DNA of 64,000 bases. It comes from Micromonospora sp. WMMD1155. GTDB lineage: Bacteria; Actinomycetota; Actinomycetes; Mycobacteriales; Micromonosporaceae. A program made the position numbers and the translations under genes. The notes beneath the pieces are model-generated. The model made no database searches. It saw only the letters and a list, made by a program, of their open reading frames with translations, and was not told where the DNA came from. The stretch's first letter is position 1. Each line of letters starts with the position of its first letter. The DNA lies in the NCBI RefSeq assembly GCF_029581275.1, contig NZ_CP120742.1, positions 1,772,501 to 1,836,500 of the forward strand, written 5' to 3'. Below, piece by piece: positions 46,508 through 55,186 of this stretch.

Positions 46508-49500
46508 GTGAGCAAACCCCGAGATCTGCGTCGGCGTACCTCCGCCGCGCTCTTCGCGTCGGTCCTGGCGGCTGGCGCCGTGACCGTCGTGGGTGGTGCC
46601 GCCACCGCGGCCGCCGCTCCCGTCACCACACCTGACGCTTCCCCAGCCACCGCTGCCGAGACGCTGGGCGCTCACGACGCGAAACTGCTCAGCGAGGCCC
46701 GGGCCAAGAAGGCCCCGACCGTCACTCTGATCGTCTCCACCGAGCAGGGTGAGGCGGGGGACGTCGCCGACAGCCTCACCAAGCTCGGCGGCACGGTCAG
46801 CCAGCGGCAGGACAAGGTCGGCTTCGTGCTGGCCAAGGTCCCGACCGACAAGGCCCTCACCGCGGCACGGCTGCCCGGTGTGTCGGCCGTCGACCTGGAC
46901 GAGGTCATCCACCTGCCCGACCCGGCACCGGAGAAGACCCCCACCGGCACCGCCGGCGCGCGGCAGGCCACGGTGGACGCACCGGGTGAGGCCACCCGGG
47001 CGGACAACCCGTACATGCCGACCAATGAGACGGGCGCAGTCAGATTCACCGACGCCCACCCGGAGTGGGACGGCCGGGGCGTGACGATCGGCATCATGGA
47101 CTCGGGTGTCGACCTGGCCCATCCGGCGTTGCAGCGGACCACCACCGGCGAACGCAAGATCGTCGACTGGGTGACCGCGACCGACCCGCTGGAGGACGCG
47201 ACGTGGCGGCGGATGCAGACCGAGGTCACCGGCCCGTCGTTCGCCATCGCGGGCGGCACCTGGACGGCACCGGCCGGCACGTACCGGTTCAACCTGTTCA
47301 GCGAGTCGGTGACCAGCGCCAGCGACGCCCGGGGTGACGTCAACCGTGACGGCGACACCACCGACACCTGGGGTGTGCTCTACGACCCGGCCACCAACAA
47401 CATCTGGGTCGACGCCAACCAGAACCGCGACTTCACCGACGACGCGATGATGCGGCCGTACAAGGAGAAGTACGACGTCGGTTACTTCGGCACCGACAAC
47501 CCGGCGACCCCGGTCGCCGAGCGGCAGCCCTTCGTCGTCGAGTTCCGCAAGAACGTGAACACCACGCCGATCGGCCTCCCCGGCCTGTGGGACTACGTCA
47601 ACATCGGCATCGTCGAGAGCACCCACGGCACCCACGTCGCGGGCATCACCGCCGCCAACGACATGCTCGGCAACGACGTCTTCGACGGCGCGGCCCCGGG
47701 CGCCAAGCTGGTCTCCGCCCGTGCCTGCTCCTGGGGCGGCGGCTGCACCGCGGCGGCTCTCACCACCGGCATGATCGACCTGGTGGCCAACCGTGGGGTC
47801 GACATCGTCAACATGTCGATCGGTGGCCTTCCCGGTCTGAACGACGGCAACAACGCCCGGTCGAACCTCTACAACGAACTGATCGAGACGTACGGCGTGC
47901 AGTTGGTCATCTCGGCCGGCAACTCCGGGCCGGGCCTCAACACCGTCGGCGACCCGTCCGTCGCCAGCAACGTGATCAGCGTCGCCGCCAACATCAGCAA
48001 GGACACCTGGCTGGCCAACTACGGCTCGGTGGTGCGGAAGAAGAACGCCCTGTTCAACTTCTCCTCCCGTGGCCCGCGCGAGGACGGCGGCTTCAAGCCG
48101 AACATCGCCGCCCCGGGCTCGGCCATCTCCACCGCGCCGACCTGGCAGCTCGGGGCCCCGGTCCCCGAGGCCGGCTACGCGCTGCCCCCGGGCTACGCGA
48201 TGCTGAACGGCACCTCGATGGCGTCCCCGCAGACCGCCGGTGCCGGTGCGTTGCTGCTGTCGGCCGCCAAGGCCACCGACCGGGGCGTCAGCCCGGCCGC
48301 CCTGCGGCGCGCGCTGTTCACCTCGGCCAAGCCGATCGCGGACGTGCCGACGTACGCGCAGGGCTACGGCATGGTCAACGTCCCGGGCGCCTGGCAGCTG
48401 CTGCGCCAGGGCGTCGAGACCCGGTCGTACGTCTCCGACGCGGCGGTCTGCAGCCCGCTGGCCGACCAGCTGACCATCTGGAACGGCGTGAAGTTCGTGC
48501 CGAACCCCGGTCGGGGCACCGGCGTCTACAACCGTTGTGCCGCCTCCGACGGCGGTCACACGGTCGGGCAGAGCAAGACCTACCCGGTCAAGATCACCCG
48601 TACCAGCGGCCCGGCCGGCACCATCAAGCACGACATCACGGTGCAGGGCGACGACGGCACGTTCAAGGCACCGAAGACCGTCGCGCTGCCCCTCAACAAG
48701 GCCGTCACCGTCAACGTGACCGCCAAGCCGACCGCCGAGGGCGCCCACGGCGCGATCATGCGGATCGACGACCCGGCCACGAACGTCGTCGACTTCGAGG
48801 TCTCCACAGTGGTGGTGGCCTCCAACGACGTGAAGAAGCCGACCTTCGCGTACGCCAACGAGGGCTCCGTCGACCGCAACGGCTACACGTCGTACTTCGT
48901 GACCGTGCCGGAGGGCGCCAAGGCGCTCCAGGTGAACCTGTCCGGGATCGCCACCGGTTCGCAGACCCGGTTCATCGCCATCAACCCGCTGGGTGTGCCG
49001 GTCGAGGCGACCACCAGCACCGTCTGCTACACCAACTTCTCCGACGTCAACGTCTGCAAGCCGCAGGAGCGGGACTACCAGAACCCCCTGCCCGGGGTCT
49101 GGGAGATCGAGGTGGAGTCGCGGCGGACCTCGCCGGCACTGAACAACCCGTTCAAGCTCCAGGTGCGGGTACAGGGCCTGGCGGTCGAGCCGGCGCTGGT
49201 CGAGCTGCCCAGCGTCGGGGCCGGCGAGCCGACCAACGTGAGCTGGGACGTGACGAACGTCTTCGGCCCGGTCTCGGTCAGCGGCCGTAGCGGCGCGTTG
49301 ACCGGTGTGCGCACCGAGCGTCCGACGATCACCGAGGGCGGCCCCAACCAGGAGTGGACCGTCGAGATCCCGGCGGGCACGTCGACGTTCACCGCCCGGA
49401 TCGGCAACCCCGCGAACGCGGGCGCCGACCTGGACCTGTACGTCTACCGGGGCACCACCGAGGTCGGCCGGGCCGCCGACGGCGACTCGGAGGAAGCGGT

Positions 49501-49804
49501 CACGCTGACCAACCCACCCGCGGGCACCTACCGCGTGGTGGTGGAGCCGTACGGGGTCGACGGGCCGGGCACCAGCACCGCGTACGACTACTACGACGCG
49601 TTCGCGTCCGCGTCGCTGGGCACGATCACCGCCCCGGCGACGGCGGTGCCGCTGATGCACGGCGAGTCGACGACCATCACCGGCACGGTGACGGCGGTGG
49701 CCGTTCCGGCCGACGGTCGTCAGCTCTCCGGTGAGTTGGCGATCGTCACCACCGAGGGCGCGGTCGTCGGCCGCGGCACCGTGTCGATCGGCACCGTGAA
49801 CTGA
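46508..49804 (+). CDS. Secreted S8 (subtilisin-like) serine peptidase, TPP II-like layout
   Basis: A 1098-residue exported peptidase. Signal peptide (RRRTSAALFASVLAAGAVTVV, cleavage near AAAAPV), propeptide-like region (about 60-140, ending at VSAVDLDEVIHLPDP), then the catalytic triad: Asp 198 in IGIMDSGVDLAHP, His 373 in STHGTHVAGITAAND, Ser 570 in LNGTSMASPQTAGAG. The oxyanion Asn is in VISAGNSGPGLN. The Asp-to-His spacing of about 175 residues exceeds typical subtilisins and recalls tripeptidyl-peptidase II. About 450 residues of beta-rich domains follow. GTG 46508 has GGAGGAAAG upstream. A strong terminator follows. Confidence 0.93.
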   Translation: MSKPRDLRRRTSAALFASVLAAGAVTVVGGAATAAAAPVTTPDASPATAAETLGAHDAKLLSEARAKKAPTVTLIVSTEQGEAGDVADSLTKLGGTVSQRQDKVGFVLAKVPTDKALTAARLPGVSAVDLDEVIHLPDPAPEKTPTGTAGARQATVDAPGEATRADNPYMPTNETGAVRFTDAHPEWDGRGVTIGIMDSGVDLAHPALQRTTTGERKIVDWVTATDPLEDATWRRMQTEVTGPSFAIAGGTWTAPAGTYRFNLFSESVTSASDARGDVNRDGDTTDTWGVLYDPATNNIWVDANQNRDFTDDAMMRPYKEKYDVGYFGTDNPATPVAERQPFVVEFRKNVNTTPIGLPGLWDYVNIGIVESTHGTHVAGITAANDMLGNDVFDGAAPGAKLVSARACSWGGGCTAAALTTGMIDLVANRGVDIVNMSIGGLPGLNDGNNARSNLYNELIETYGVQLVISAGNSGPGLNTVGDPSVASNVISVAANISKDTWLANYGSVVRKKNALFNFSSRGPREDGGFKPNIAAPGSAISTAPTWQLGAPVPEAGYALPPGYAMLNGTSMASPQTAGAGALLLSAAKATDRGVSPAALRRALFTSAKPIADVPTYAQGYGMVNVPGAWQLLRQGVETRSYVSDAAVCSPLADQLTIWNGVKFVPNPGRGTGVYNRCAASDGGHTVGQSKTYPVKITRTSGPAGTIKHDITVQGDDGTFKAPKTVALPLNKAVTVNVTAKPTAEGAHGAIMRIDDPATNVVDFEVSTVVVASNDVKKPTFAYANEGSVDRNGYTSYFVTVPEGAKALQVNLSGIATGSQTRFIAINPLGVPVEATTSTVCYTNFSDVNVCKPQERDYQNPLPGVWEIEVESRRTSPALNNPFKLQVRVQGLAVEPALVELPSVGAGEPTNVSWDVTNVFGPVSVSGRSGALTGVRTERPTITEGGPNQEWTVEIPAGTSTFTARIGNPANAGADLDLYVYRGTTEVGRAADGDSEEAVTLTNPPAGTYRVVVEPYGVDGPGTSTAYDYYDAFASASLGTITAPATAVPLMHGESTTITGTVTAVAVPADGRQLSGELAIVTTEGAVVGRGTVSIGTVN

Positions 49805-49823
49805 TCGCTGGGTAAGACCAGCA

Positions 49824-49855
49824 GGAGCCCGTCCCCGGATCCGGGGGCGGGCTCC
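49824..49855. terminator. Bidirectional terminator hairpin
   Basis: A near-perfect 16-position dyad from GGAGCCCG through GATC to CGGGCTCC with one T-G pair, between convergent stop codons (49804 and 49916). Confidence 0.7.
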
Positions 49856-49915
49856 GGTCTGTCAGAGCGAGGGGTTGCCGTGCGAGCCGCGTTGAGCCGG
49901 TCGACCTCGACGGCG

Positions 49916-50359
49916 TCAGGACCGGTGGGCGGCCGACACGACGAAGGGGGTGCCCTGCTGGCAGGTCGTCATCATGCCGGGCTCCACCCGACCGGTGACC
50001 TCGACCCGCGCGCCGGGCGTCAGCACGTCACGGGGACCGCCGAGAAGCAGGTAGCCGTCGAGCAGTACGCAACCGGGCTCCACACCACCCTGCACGGTGC
50101 CGCTCAGGGTCGTCGCGCCGACTCCCGGTGGCGTGCTGGGGCCGCCTGGCTTCGGGACGCTCGGAGTCGTCGGGCCGGCCGGCGGGGTGGGGTCGATACT
50201 CGATGGCGAAGCGGTCGGGTCGGGCGTGGGCGAGCTGGTCACCGGCTGCGCTCCCGTCGGGGTCGGGGTGGGTGTGCCACCTCCGGTGTCCTGGCTGCCG
50301 CAGGCGCTCAGCGCCAGGCAGAGGGCCAGCGCGGAGACGGCGAGCCGAAGAGTCCTCAT
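49916..50359 (-). CDS. Putative lipoprotein with Pro/Thr linker
   Basis: A 147-residue lipoprotein: signal peptide MRTLRLAVSALALCLA with lipobox LSAC (Cys 20), a Thr/Pro/Ser-rich linker (about residues 28-78), and a small beta-rich C-terminal domain (LSGTVQGGVEPGCVLLDGY, ARVEVTGRVEPGMMTTCQQG) with two cysteines that may pair. The C-terminal part looks like an OB-like fold, by inference only. No partner genes suggest a role. Confidence 0.75.
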   Translation of the reverse strand: MRTLRLAVSALALCLALSACGSQDTGGGTPTPTPTGAQPVTSSPTPDPTASPSSIDPTPPAGPTTPSVPKPGGPSTPPGVGATTLSGTVQGGVEPGCVLLDGYLLLGGPRDVLTPGARVEVTGRVEPGMMTTCQQGTPFVVSAAHRS

Positions 50360-50399
50360 ACCGAATCTGACGTACGCCGGGTCGGGTTCGTTCCCGCTC

Positions 50400-51386
50400 T
50401 CAGCCGCGCGCCGCAGCGGCCTTCATGTCCCGCTTCAACTCCTGCGGGAGGGAGAACGTCAGCCGCTCGTTGGCGGTGGTGATCTCCTCGACGTCGCCGA
50501 AGCCCCGGGCCGCGAGGTGGGCCAGCACGTCCTGGACCAGGTCGTCCGGGACGCTCGCGCCCGAGGTCAGGCCGACCGTGGTGGCCCCCTCCAGCCAGGC
50601 GTCGTCGATCTCGTGGGCGAAGTCGACCAGGTGACCGGCACGGGCGCCCGCGTCCAGGGCGACCTCGACCAGGCGAACGGAGTTGGAGGAGTTGGTCGAG
50701 CCGACGACGATCACCACGTCGCAGTCGGCGGCGATCTCCTTCACCACGTGTTGCCGGTTGGAGGTGGCGTAGCAGATGTCGTCGCTCGGCGGGGACTGCA
50801 GCAGCGGCAGCCGCTGCTTGAGCCGGGCCACCGTCTCCAGCGTCTCGTCGACCGAGAGCGTGGTCTGGGAGAGCCAGACCACCTTCTCCGGATCACGGAC
50901 GGTGACCTTGTCGGCGCCGTCCGGGCCGTCCACCAGCTGGATGTGCGCGGGGGCCTCGCCTGCGGTGCCGATGACCTCTTCGTGCCCCTCGTGACCGATG
51001 AGCAGGATGTCGTAGTCCTCGGCGGCGAACCGCTTCGCCTCGTGGTGCACCTTGGTGACCAGCGGGCAGGTCGCGTCGATCGCCTTCAACGAACGCGCCT
51101 TGGCCTGCTCGTAGACCTCGGGGGCAACGCCGTGCGCGGAGAAGATGACCGTCGACCCCTCCGGCACCTCCTCGTTCTCCTCCACGAAGATCGCGCCCTG
51201 GGCCTCGAGGGTCTGCACCACGTGCCTGTTGTGCACGATCTGCTTGCGTACGTAGATCGGAGCACCGTAGAGCTTGAGCGCCTCCTCGACGGTCTGCACC
51301 GCACGGTCGACGCCGGCGCAGTAACCGCGGGGCTTCGCCAGGAGCACGCGCTTGCCGGTCCGGGGAGTCGCCTCAGCCTCAGTCAC
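50400..51386 (-). CDS. ispH: 4-hydroxy-3-methylbut-2-enyl diphosphate reductase
   Basis: Last step of the MEP isoprenoid pathway, giving IPP and DMAPP. The 328-residue product has three cluster cysteines, in [25 protein letters not shown] and [11 protein letters not shown], with substrate residues in [31 protein letters not shown] (catalytic Glu) and [15 protein letters not shown] 51386 has TAGGAT six bases upstream, consistent with a leaderless mRNA. It is divergent from xseA, as in other actinobacteria, with a long hairpin between the two promoters. Confidence 0.97.
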   Translation of the reverse strand: MTEAEATPRTGKRVLLAKPRGYCAGVDRAVQTVEEALKLYGAPIYVRKQIVHNRHVVQTLEAQGAIFVEENEEVPEGSTVIFSAHGVAPEVYEQAKARSLKAIDATCPLVTKVHHEAKRFAAEDYDILLIGHEGHEEVIGTAGEAPAHIQLVDGPDGADKVTVRDPEKVVWLSQTTLSVDETLETVARLKQRLPLLQSPPSDDICYATSNRQHVVKEIAADCDVVIVVGSTNSSNSVRLVEVALDAGARAGHLVDFAHEIDDAWLEGATTVGLTSGASVPDDLVQDVLAHLAARGFGDVEEITTANERLTFSLPQELKRDMKAAAARG

Positions 51387-51392
51387 CCGCCC

Positions 51393-51398
51393 ATCCTA
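51393..51398 (-). promoter_or_regulatory. -10 box of ispH (leaderless)
   Basis: On the minus strand TAGGAT lies 6 bases before GTG 51386. Confidence 0.5.
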
Positions 51399-51445
51399 CG
51401 TGCACCCCGCAGAACCACCATCGGGCCGCAGGCCGCCACCCAGAG

Positions 51446-51509
51446 CCGGTGATCAAAAGGTTTGCGTCAAAAACGCGCCCAGCGCTGACGCAAACCTCTT
51501 GATCACCGG
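51446..51509. repeat. Long palindrome between ispH and xseA promoters
   Basis: 24-base arms beginning CCGGTGATCAA and ending GGTTTGCGTCA (23 of 24 positions complementary) around a 16-base loop. The element lies exactly between the two divergent -10 boxes. Confidence 0.75.
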
Positions 51510-51518
51510 GAGGGTCCG

Positions 51519-51524
51519 TAGGGT
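51519..51524 (+). promoter_or_regulatory. -10 box of xseA (leaderless)
   Basis: TAGGGT lies 6 bases before GTG 51531. Confidence 0.5.
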
Positions 51525-51530
51525 GGGCTA

Positions 51531-52763
51531 GTGACTGAGGGTGGACGGGTGGGCGGCGGCGGGGCCAGCAGCGCTGAGGAGCCTTGGCCGGTGCGGGTGG
51601 TCAGCCAGAAGGTGGGGGCCTGGATCGCCAAGCTGGGCTGGGTGTGGGTGGACGGGCAGGTGGCGCAGATCAGCCGCCGCCCGGGAGCCGGCACCGTGTT
51701 CCTCACCCTGCGCGACCCGTCGGCGGACCTGAGCCTGACCGTCACCACCAATCGGGACGTACTGGACGCCGGTGCACCGGAGCTGCGTGAGGGCGCCCGC
51801 GTGGTGCTGCACGCCAAGCCCGAGTTCTACGCCGCCCGGGGCACGCTGAGCCTGCGGGCCGACGAGATCCGCCAGGTCGGGCTCGGGGAGTTGCTGGCCC
51901 GGCTGGAGAAGCTCAAGAAGCTGCTCGCCGCCGAAGGGCTCTTTGACCGTGCCCGCAAGCGCCGACTGCCGTTCCTGCCCGGCCGGATCGGGCTCATCAC
52001 CGGTCGCGCGTCGGCGGCGGAGCGGGACGTGCTGACGAACGCCCGGCGGCGCTGGCCCGCCGTGGAGTTCCGCACCGTCAACGTGGCCGTGCAGGGCCCG
52101 TCCGCCGTGCCGCAGATCGTGGACGCGCTCAAGGTGCTGGACGCCGACCCGACCATCGACGTGATCATCATCGCTCGGGGCGGTGGCGGCATCGAGGACC
52201 TGCTGCCCTTCTCCGACGAGGCGCTCTGCCGCGCGGTGTTCGGCTGCCGTACGCCGGTGGTCAGCGCGATCGGCCACGAGACCGACGCGCCCCTGATCGA
52301 CTACGTCGCCGACGTCCGCGCCTCCACGCCGACCGACGCGGCCAAGCGGGTCGTCCCCGACCTCACCGAGGAGGTACGCCTCATCGGTCAGGCCCGGCAC
52401 CGCCTCGAACGGGCGGTCCGCAACCTGGTGGACCGGGAGACCCACCGGCTCGACGGGCTGCGGTCCCGGCCGGTGTTGGCCCGCCCGCAGGTGATGGTGG
52501 AGCAACGGGCGACCGAGCTGACCGCGTTGCGCCAGCGGGCCGGCCGCTGCCTGGAGCACCGGCTCTCCGCCGCCGACGACGACCTGCGGCACACGGTGGC
52601 TCGGCTGCGCGCGCTCTCCCCCGCCGCCACCCTCGACCGGGGGTACGCGATCGTGCAGCGCGCCGACGGCCACGTGGTCCGCGCGGCGGCGGAGGTCGGC
52701 AAGGGCGACCCGCTGCGGGTACGACTGTCCGACGGCGAACTCGCCGCCACGGTGGACGGGTGA
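51531..52763 (+). CDS. xseA: Exodeoxyribonuclease VII large subunit
   Basis: Catalytic subunit of ExoVII, which degrades single-stranded DNA from both ends. The 410-residue product has an N-terminal OB fold ([26 protein letters not shown]), the catalytic core with [35 protein letters not shown] and [27 protein letters not shown], and a C-terminal coiled coil ending [18 protein letters not shown] 51531 is leaderless-like. The stop overlaps GTG 52760 of a repeat-encoded small ORF rather than running straight into xseB. Confidence 0.96.
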   Translation: MTEGGRVGGGGASSAEEPWPVRVVSQKVGAWIAKLGWVWVDGQVAQISRRPGAGTVFLTLRDPSADLSLTVTTNRDVLDAGAPELREGARVVLHAKPEFYAARGTLSLRADEIRQVGLGELLARLEKLKKLLAAEGLFDRARKRRLPFLPGRIGLITGRASAAERDVLTNARRRWPAVEFRTVNVAVQGPSAVPQIVDALKVLDADPTIDVIIIARGGGGIEDLLPFSDEALCRAVFGCRTPVVSAIGHETDAPLIDYVADVRASTPTDAAKRVVPDLTEEVRLIGQARHRLERAVRNLVDRETHRLDGLRSRPVLARPQVMVEQRATELTALRQRAGRCLEHRLSAADDDLRHTVARLRALSPAATLDRGYAIVQRADGHVVRAAAEVGKGDPLRVRLSDGELAATVDG

Positions 52764-52927
52764 GCGCCGACCCGATGGAAGCGGTCAGCGCCGACCCGAT
52801 GAGACGGGTGAGCGCCGATCGGGTGGAACGGCCGAGTGGCGACGCGGCGGAACGGCCGAGTGGCGACGCGGCGGAACGGCCGAGTGGCGACGCGGCGGAA
52901 CGGCCGAGTGGCGACGCGGTGGCCTGG
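52760..52927 (+). repeat. 24-bp minisatellite, seven units
   Basis: Two subtypes in series. Units 1-3 begin GTGAGCGCCGA (unit 2 GTCAGCGCCGA); units 4-6 are identical and begin CCGAGTGGCGACGCGG; unit 7 diverges at its end. All are 24 bp, preserving frame. Confidence 0.85.
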
Positions 52928-52942
52928 CGAGCGGTGTGTTGA
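52760..52942 (+). CDS. Small repeat-encoded ORF coupled between xseA and xseB
   Basis: A 60-residue ORF whose GTG overlaps the xseA stop (GTGA) and whose TGA is one base from an xseB ATG. It is made of seven in-frame 24-bp units giving eight-residue repeats: [24 protein letters not shown], three copies of PSGDAAER and one PSGDAVAW, then a short end. Charged and Pro/Gly/Asp-rich, so probably disordered. No homology recognised. It may be a real coupled peptide or simply a translated minisatellite that keeps ribosomes moving into xseB. Confidence 0.45.
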   Translation: MSADPMEAVSADPMRRVSADRVERPSGDAAERPSGDAAERPSGDAAERPSGDAVAWRAVC

Positions 52943-52943
52943 G

Positions 52944-53174
52944 ATGGACGCGATGACTGACGACACGAAGGCCGGGCCGGATGAGCGGCTCAGTTACGAG
53001 CAGGCCCGCGCCGAGCTGGCCTCGGTGGTCGAGCGGCTGGAGGCCGGCGGGACGTCCCTGGAGGAGTCCCTGGCGCTCTGGGAGCGCGGCGAGGCGCTGG
53101 CAGTGATCTGCCAACGCTGGCTGGACGGCGCGCGGGCGCGGATCGACGCCGCCCGCCAGGAGCCGGCCTCCTAA
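52944..53174 (+). CDS. xseB: Exodeoxyribonuclease VII small subunit
   Basis: Small helical subunit that binds the XseA coiled coil. The 76-residue product shows the family signature LSYEQARAELASVVERLEAGGTSLEESLALWERGEAL, followed by LDGARARIDAARQE. ATG 52944 is used because it lies one base past the upstream TGA; ATG 52953 is an alternative three codons later. Reading frames further upstream run into the minisatellite and are not needed. Confidence 0.93.
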   Translation: MDAMTDDTKAGPDERLSYEQARAELASVVERLEAGGTSLEESLALWERGEALAVICQRWLDGARARIDAARQEPAS

Positions 53175-53199
53175 GAACCACCACCGCGCCGCCGGCCCC

Positions 53200-53279
53200 C
53201 AAGATCCGCGCAACATCGGCGATGTTGCTGTCTCCCTCAGGTCGGAGGCAGCAACATCAAGGTAGTTGCTCGGATCTTG
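53200..53279. repeat. 80-bp palindromic unit, copy D
   Basis: Begins CAAGATCCGCGCAACATCGG and ends TAGTTGCTCGGATCTTG. 36-base arms match at 29 positions around an 8-base loop. Same length and ends as copies at 37716 and 37982, 15 kb away. It lies between convergent xseB and the next lipoprotein gene. Confidence 0.75.
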
Positions 53280-53340
53280 GCGATTGGCGGGCGAGCAGCG
53301 AGCGCCGGTGGGGCGGGCGGAGCCGCCCCACCCGCGTACG

Positions 53341-54189
53341 TCAGTTGAAGAGGTTGTACAGCTCCGCCGGTGCCTCGACGACCTGGTCGGCTGGCGGCTT
53401 CTGCGCGGCGGTGGCGGCGCCGTAGTCGGAGTACGTCATCTTGATCTCCTGGGCGGCGGTCTGCCCGGCGGCCGGCAACTGCAGCACGAGCTCGCTGAGC
53501 CGGCCCTGCGGGTCCACCTTCGCGGTGAACGGGACCGTCTTCGCCTGGGTGCCCAACGCGGCGATCGTGGCGGCGTTGAGGGAGCCGGCCTCGGCGGCCT
53601 TGGTGACGTCGATGGTGCCGGCGTACGCGCCGGTGCCGGTGCTGCGTACCTCGGTGATGCCCTGGGTCAGCACCGCGCTGCCCGCCGGGTCGACCTTCTC
53701 GAAGTCGAAGCCGAGGTTGCGGTTGCCCTTGATCCGGGCCTGGTCCAGGTGCTGGTACTTGCCGAGGTTGAGCTGCTTGATCTCCGGCAGGCTGTTGGCG
53801 GTGGAACCGCTCAGCTCCAGCTTGACCCAGCTGTCCGGCTTGTAGTGGATCACGTCGAGCTTCATCGCCAGGTCGGACGAGGGGCCGCCGATGGCGATCT
53901 TCATGGCCGCGCTCTGGCTCGGCTGGTGGACCTGCCCCTCTACGGTCGAACCGACCCCGGTGAGGGCGAACCGGAAGTTGCCGTTACTGATCTCCTTGGT
54001 GGAGTCGAGCAGGGCCTGCTTGGCGTCACCCGCCGCCGGGGCACCGGACGGGCTCGCCGTGCCGGACGCGGTCACCGTCGGGGTCGCGGTCGAGCCGGCG
54101 GTGCCGGTGCCACCGTTGCCGCAGGCGGCCAGGGCGGGCGTGATCAATGCGGCGGCCACCAGGCCGGCGCCGAGTCGTCGGACAGTCAT
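53341..54189 (-). CDS. LppX/LprAFG-like lipoprotein
   Basis: A 282-residue lipoprotein: signal peptide with lipobox ALAACGNGG (Cys about 23), Thr/Ala/Ser linker, then a domain resembling the lipid-carrier LprG/LppX fold (DAKQALLDSTKEISNGNFRFALTG, STVEGQVHQPSQSAAMKIAI, and the late FTAKVDPQGRLSELVLQLP). Such proteins bind acyl lipids in a beta half-barrel. The fold assignment is from pattern only. ATG 54189 follows GGGAGA. Upstream, GCGACGCAGC / GCTGCGTCGC forms a 10-bp dyad at about 54239-54268. Confidence 0.78.
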   Translation of the reverse strand: MTVRRLGAGLVAAALITPALAACGNGGTGTAGSTATPTVTASGTASPSGAPAAGDAKQALLDSTKEISNGNFRFALTGVGSTVEGQVHQPSQSAAMKIAIGGPSSDLAMKLDVIHYKPDSWVKLELSGSTANSLPEIKQLNLGKYQHLDQARIKGNRNLGFDFEKVDPAGSAVLTQGITEVRSTGTGAYAGTIDVTKAAEAGSLNAATIAALGTQAKTVPFTAKVDPQGRLSELVLQLPAAGQTAAQEIKMTYSDYGAATAAQKPPADQVVEAPAELYNLFN

Positions 54190-54383
54190 ACGTGTCTCCC
54201 AAGAGGGTCACCCGACGACCTGGGCGGCGCCGGAAACCGGGCGACGCAGCAGCACCGTCGGCTGCGTCGCGCGACCCGGGCCGAGCAACGCGCCCGGGTC
54301 ACTCCCTCTTTGTTCCCGCTTGACGCGTCGGACAATCACCCTTCTGTCCGGTTGCCCATATTCGCTGCCCACCAGGGGTCGGG

Positions 54384-55028
54384 TCAGCGCAGCGAGCCGG
54401 CCAACTCGCGCAGTTCGTTGTCCCGGGCGTCGCCGACGACGATCACCGTACGGTTCGGCTCCAGCAGGACCAGTGCCTGCTGGTTGTCCCGGGCGGTGTA
54501 GCGCTGCCAGGTGCGCCCGGCCAGCTCGGTGGGCCCCTGCGGCTGAGCCCGGTCGGTCAGCTCGGCGGGGAGCAGTCGCTCCGCCGGCACGCTGCTCTGC
54601 AGGAGCTGGACACCCTGGCCCTCCGGGGTGAGGTAGCCGAGCCGAAGGTTCGCGCCCCCCTCGACGGTCTGGTAGCGGGCGCTGACCGTCGACCAGTCGG
54701 AGCCGAGCCCCTGCGGCTGGCTCACCGGAAACACGTTCGCCGACCGGGCCTGCTCGATGGCCGGGGCCGGATCGACGGTCGTGGGCTGGTCGCCACCGAG
54801 GAAGCCCCGATAGAACGCCAGCAGCAGCGCGATCGGAACGAGCAGCACCAGCAGCGAGATCGCCATGTCCTTCGGCGAGCGCTCGGACTTGGCGGACACC
54901 ACCGGCGGCGGCGTCGGGTCGATCGCGGCGGGCTCGCCACCGGCGCCGCTCGGGGCGTCGACCGGCGGCTGACCGTCGGGCGGCGTGCGGTCGGCGGGGG
55001 CGCGGTCGGCTGGCTGTGCGGGTTCCAC
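54384..55028 (-). CDS. DUF4245 domain membrane protein
   Basis: A 214-residue protein: a Pro/Ala-rich cytosolic N-terminus of about 50 residues, one transmembrane helix ([22 protein letters not shown], about 55-76), and an exported DUF4245 domain ([63 protein letters not shown]). GTG 55028 has GGAGGG immediately upstream. It is divergent from glpX, a pairing also seen in other actinobacteria (from memory). Function unknown. Confidence 0.85.
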   Translation of the reverse strand: MEPAQPADRAPADRTPPDGQPPVDAPSGAGGEPAAIDPTPPPVVSAKSERSPKDMAISLLVLLVPIALLLAFYRGFLGGDQPTTVDPAPAIEQARSANVFPVSQPQGLGSDWSTVSARYQTVEGGANLRLGYLTPEGQGVQLLQSSVPAERLLPAELTDRAQPQGPTELAGRTWQRYTARDNQQALVLLEPNRTVIVVGDARDNELRELAGSLR

Positions 55029-55186
55029 CCCTCCATCTTCGCAGCAGCCCGACCGGCGGTATCCGGGCCATCACCGCCCCGCGCCGACGCCGGGTCGGCC
55101 ATCGTGTGAGGATCAGCGACAAAGCCGACAGCGGAGACCGCCCCGCCGTCGGTCGTCCCCGCACCGTCGCGAGGAGGAGCAGCGTG

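Noticed and set aside
46046..49660. 1204-codon minus-strand open frame
   Set aside because: It is antisense to the S8 protease and RmuC, which have complete catalytic motifs; the composition is His/Arg/Gly-rich shadow.
52760..52927. CRISPR-like repeats between xseA and xseB
   Set aside because: 24-bp units abut each other without spacers and keep a reading frame; this is a minisatellite.
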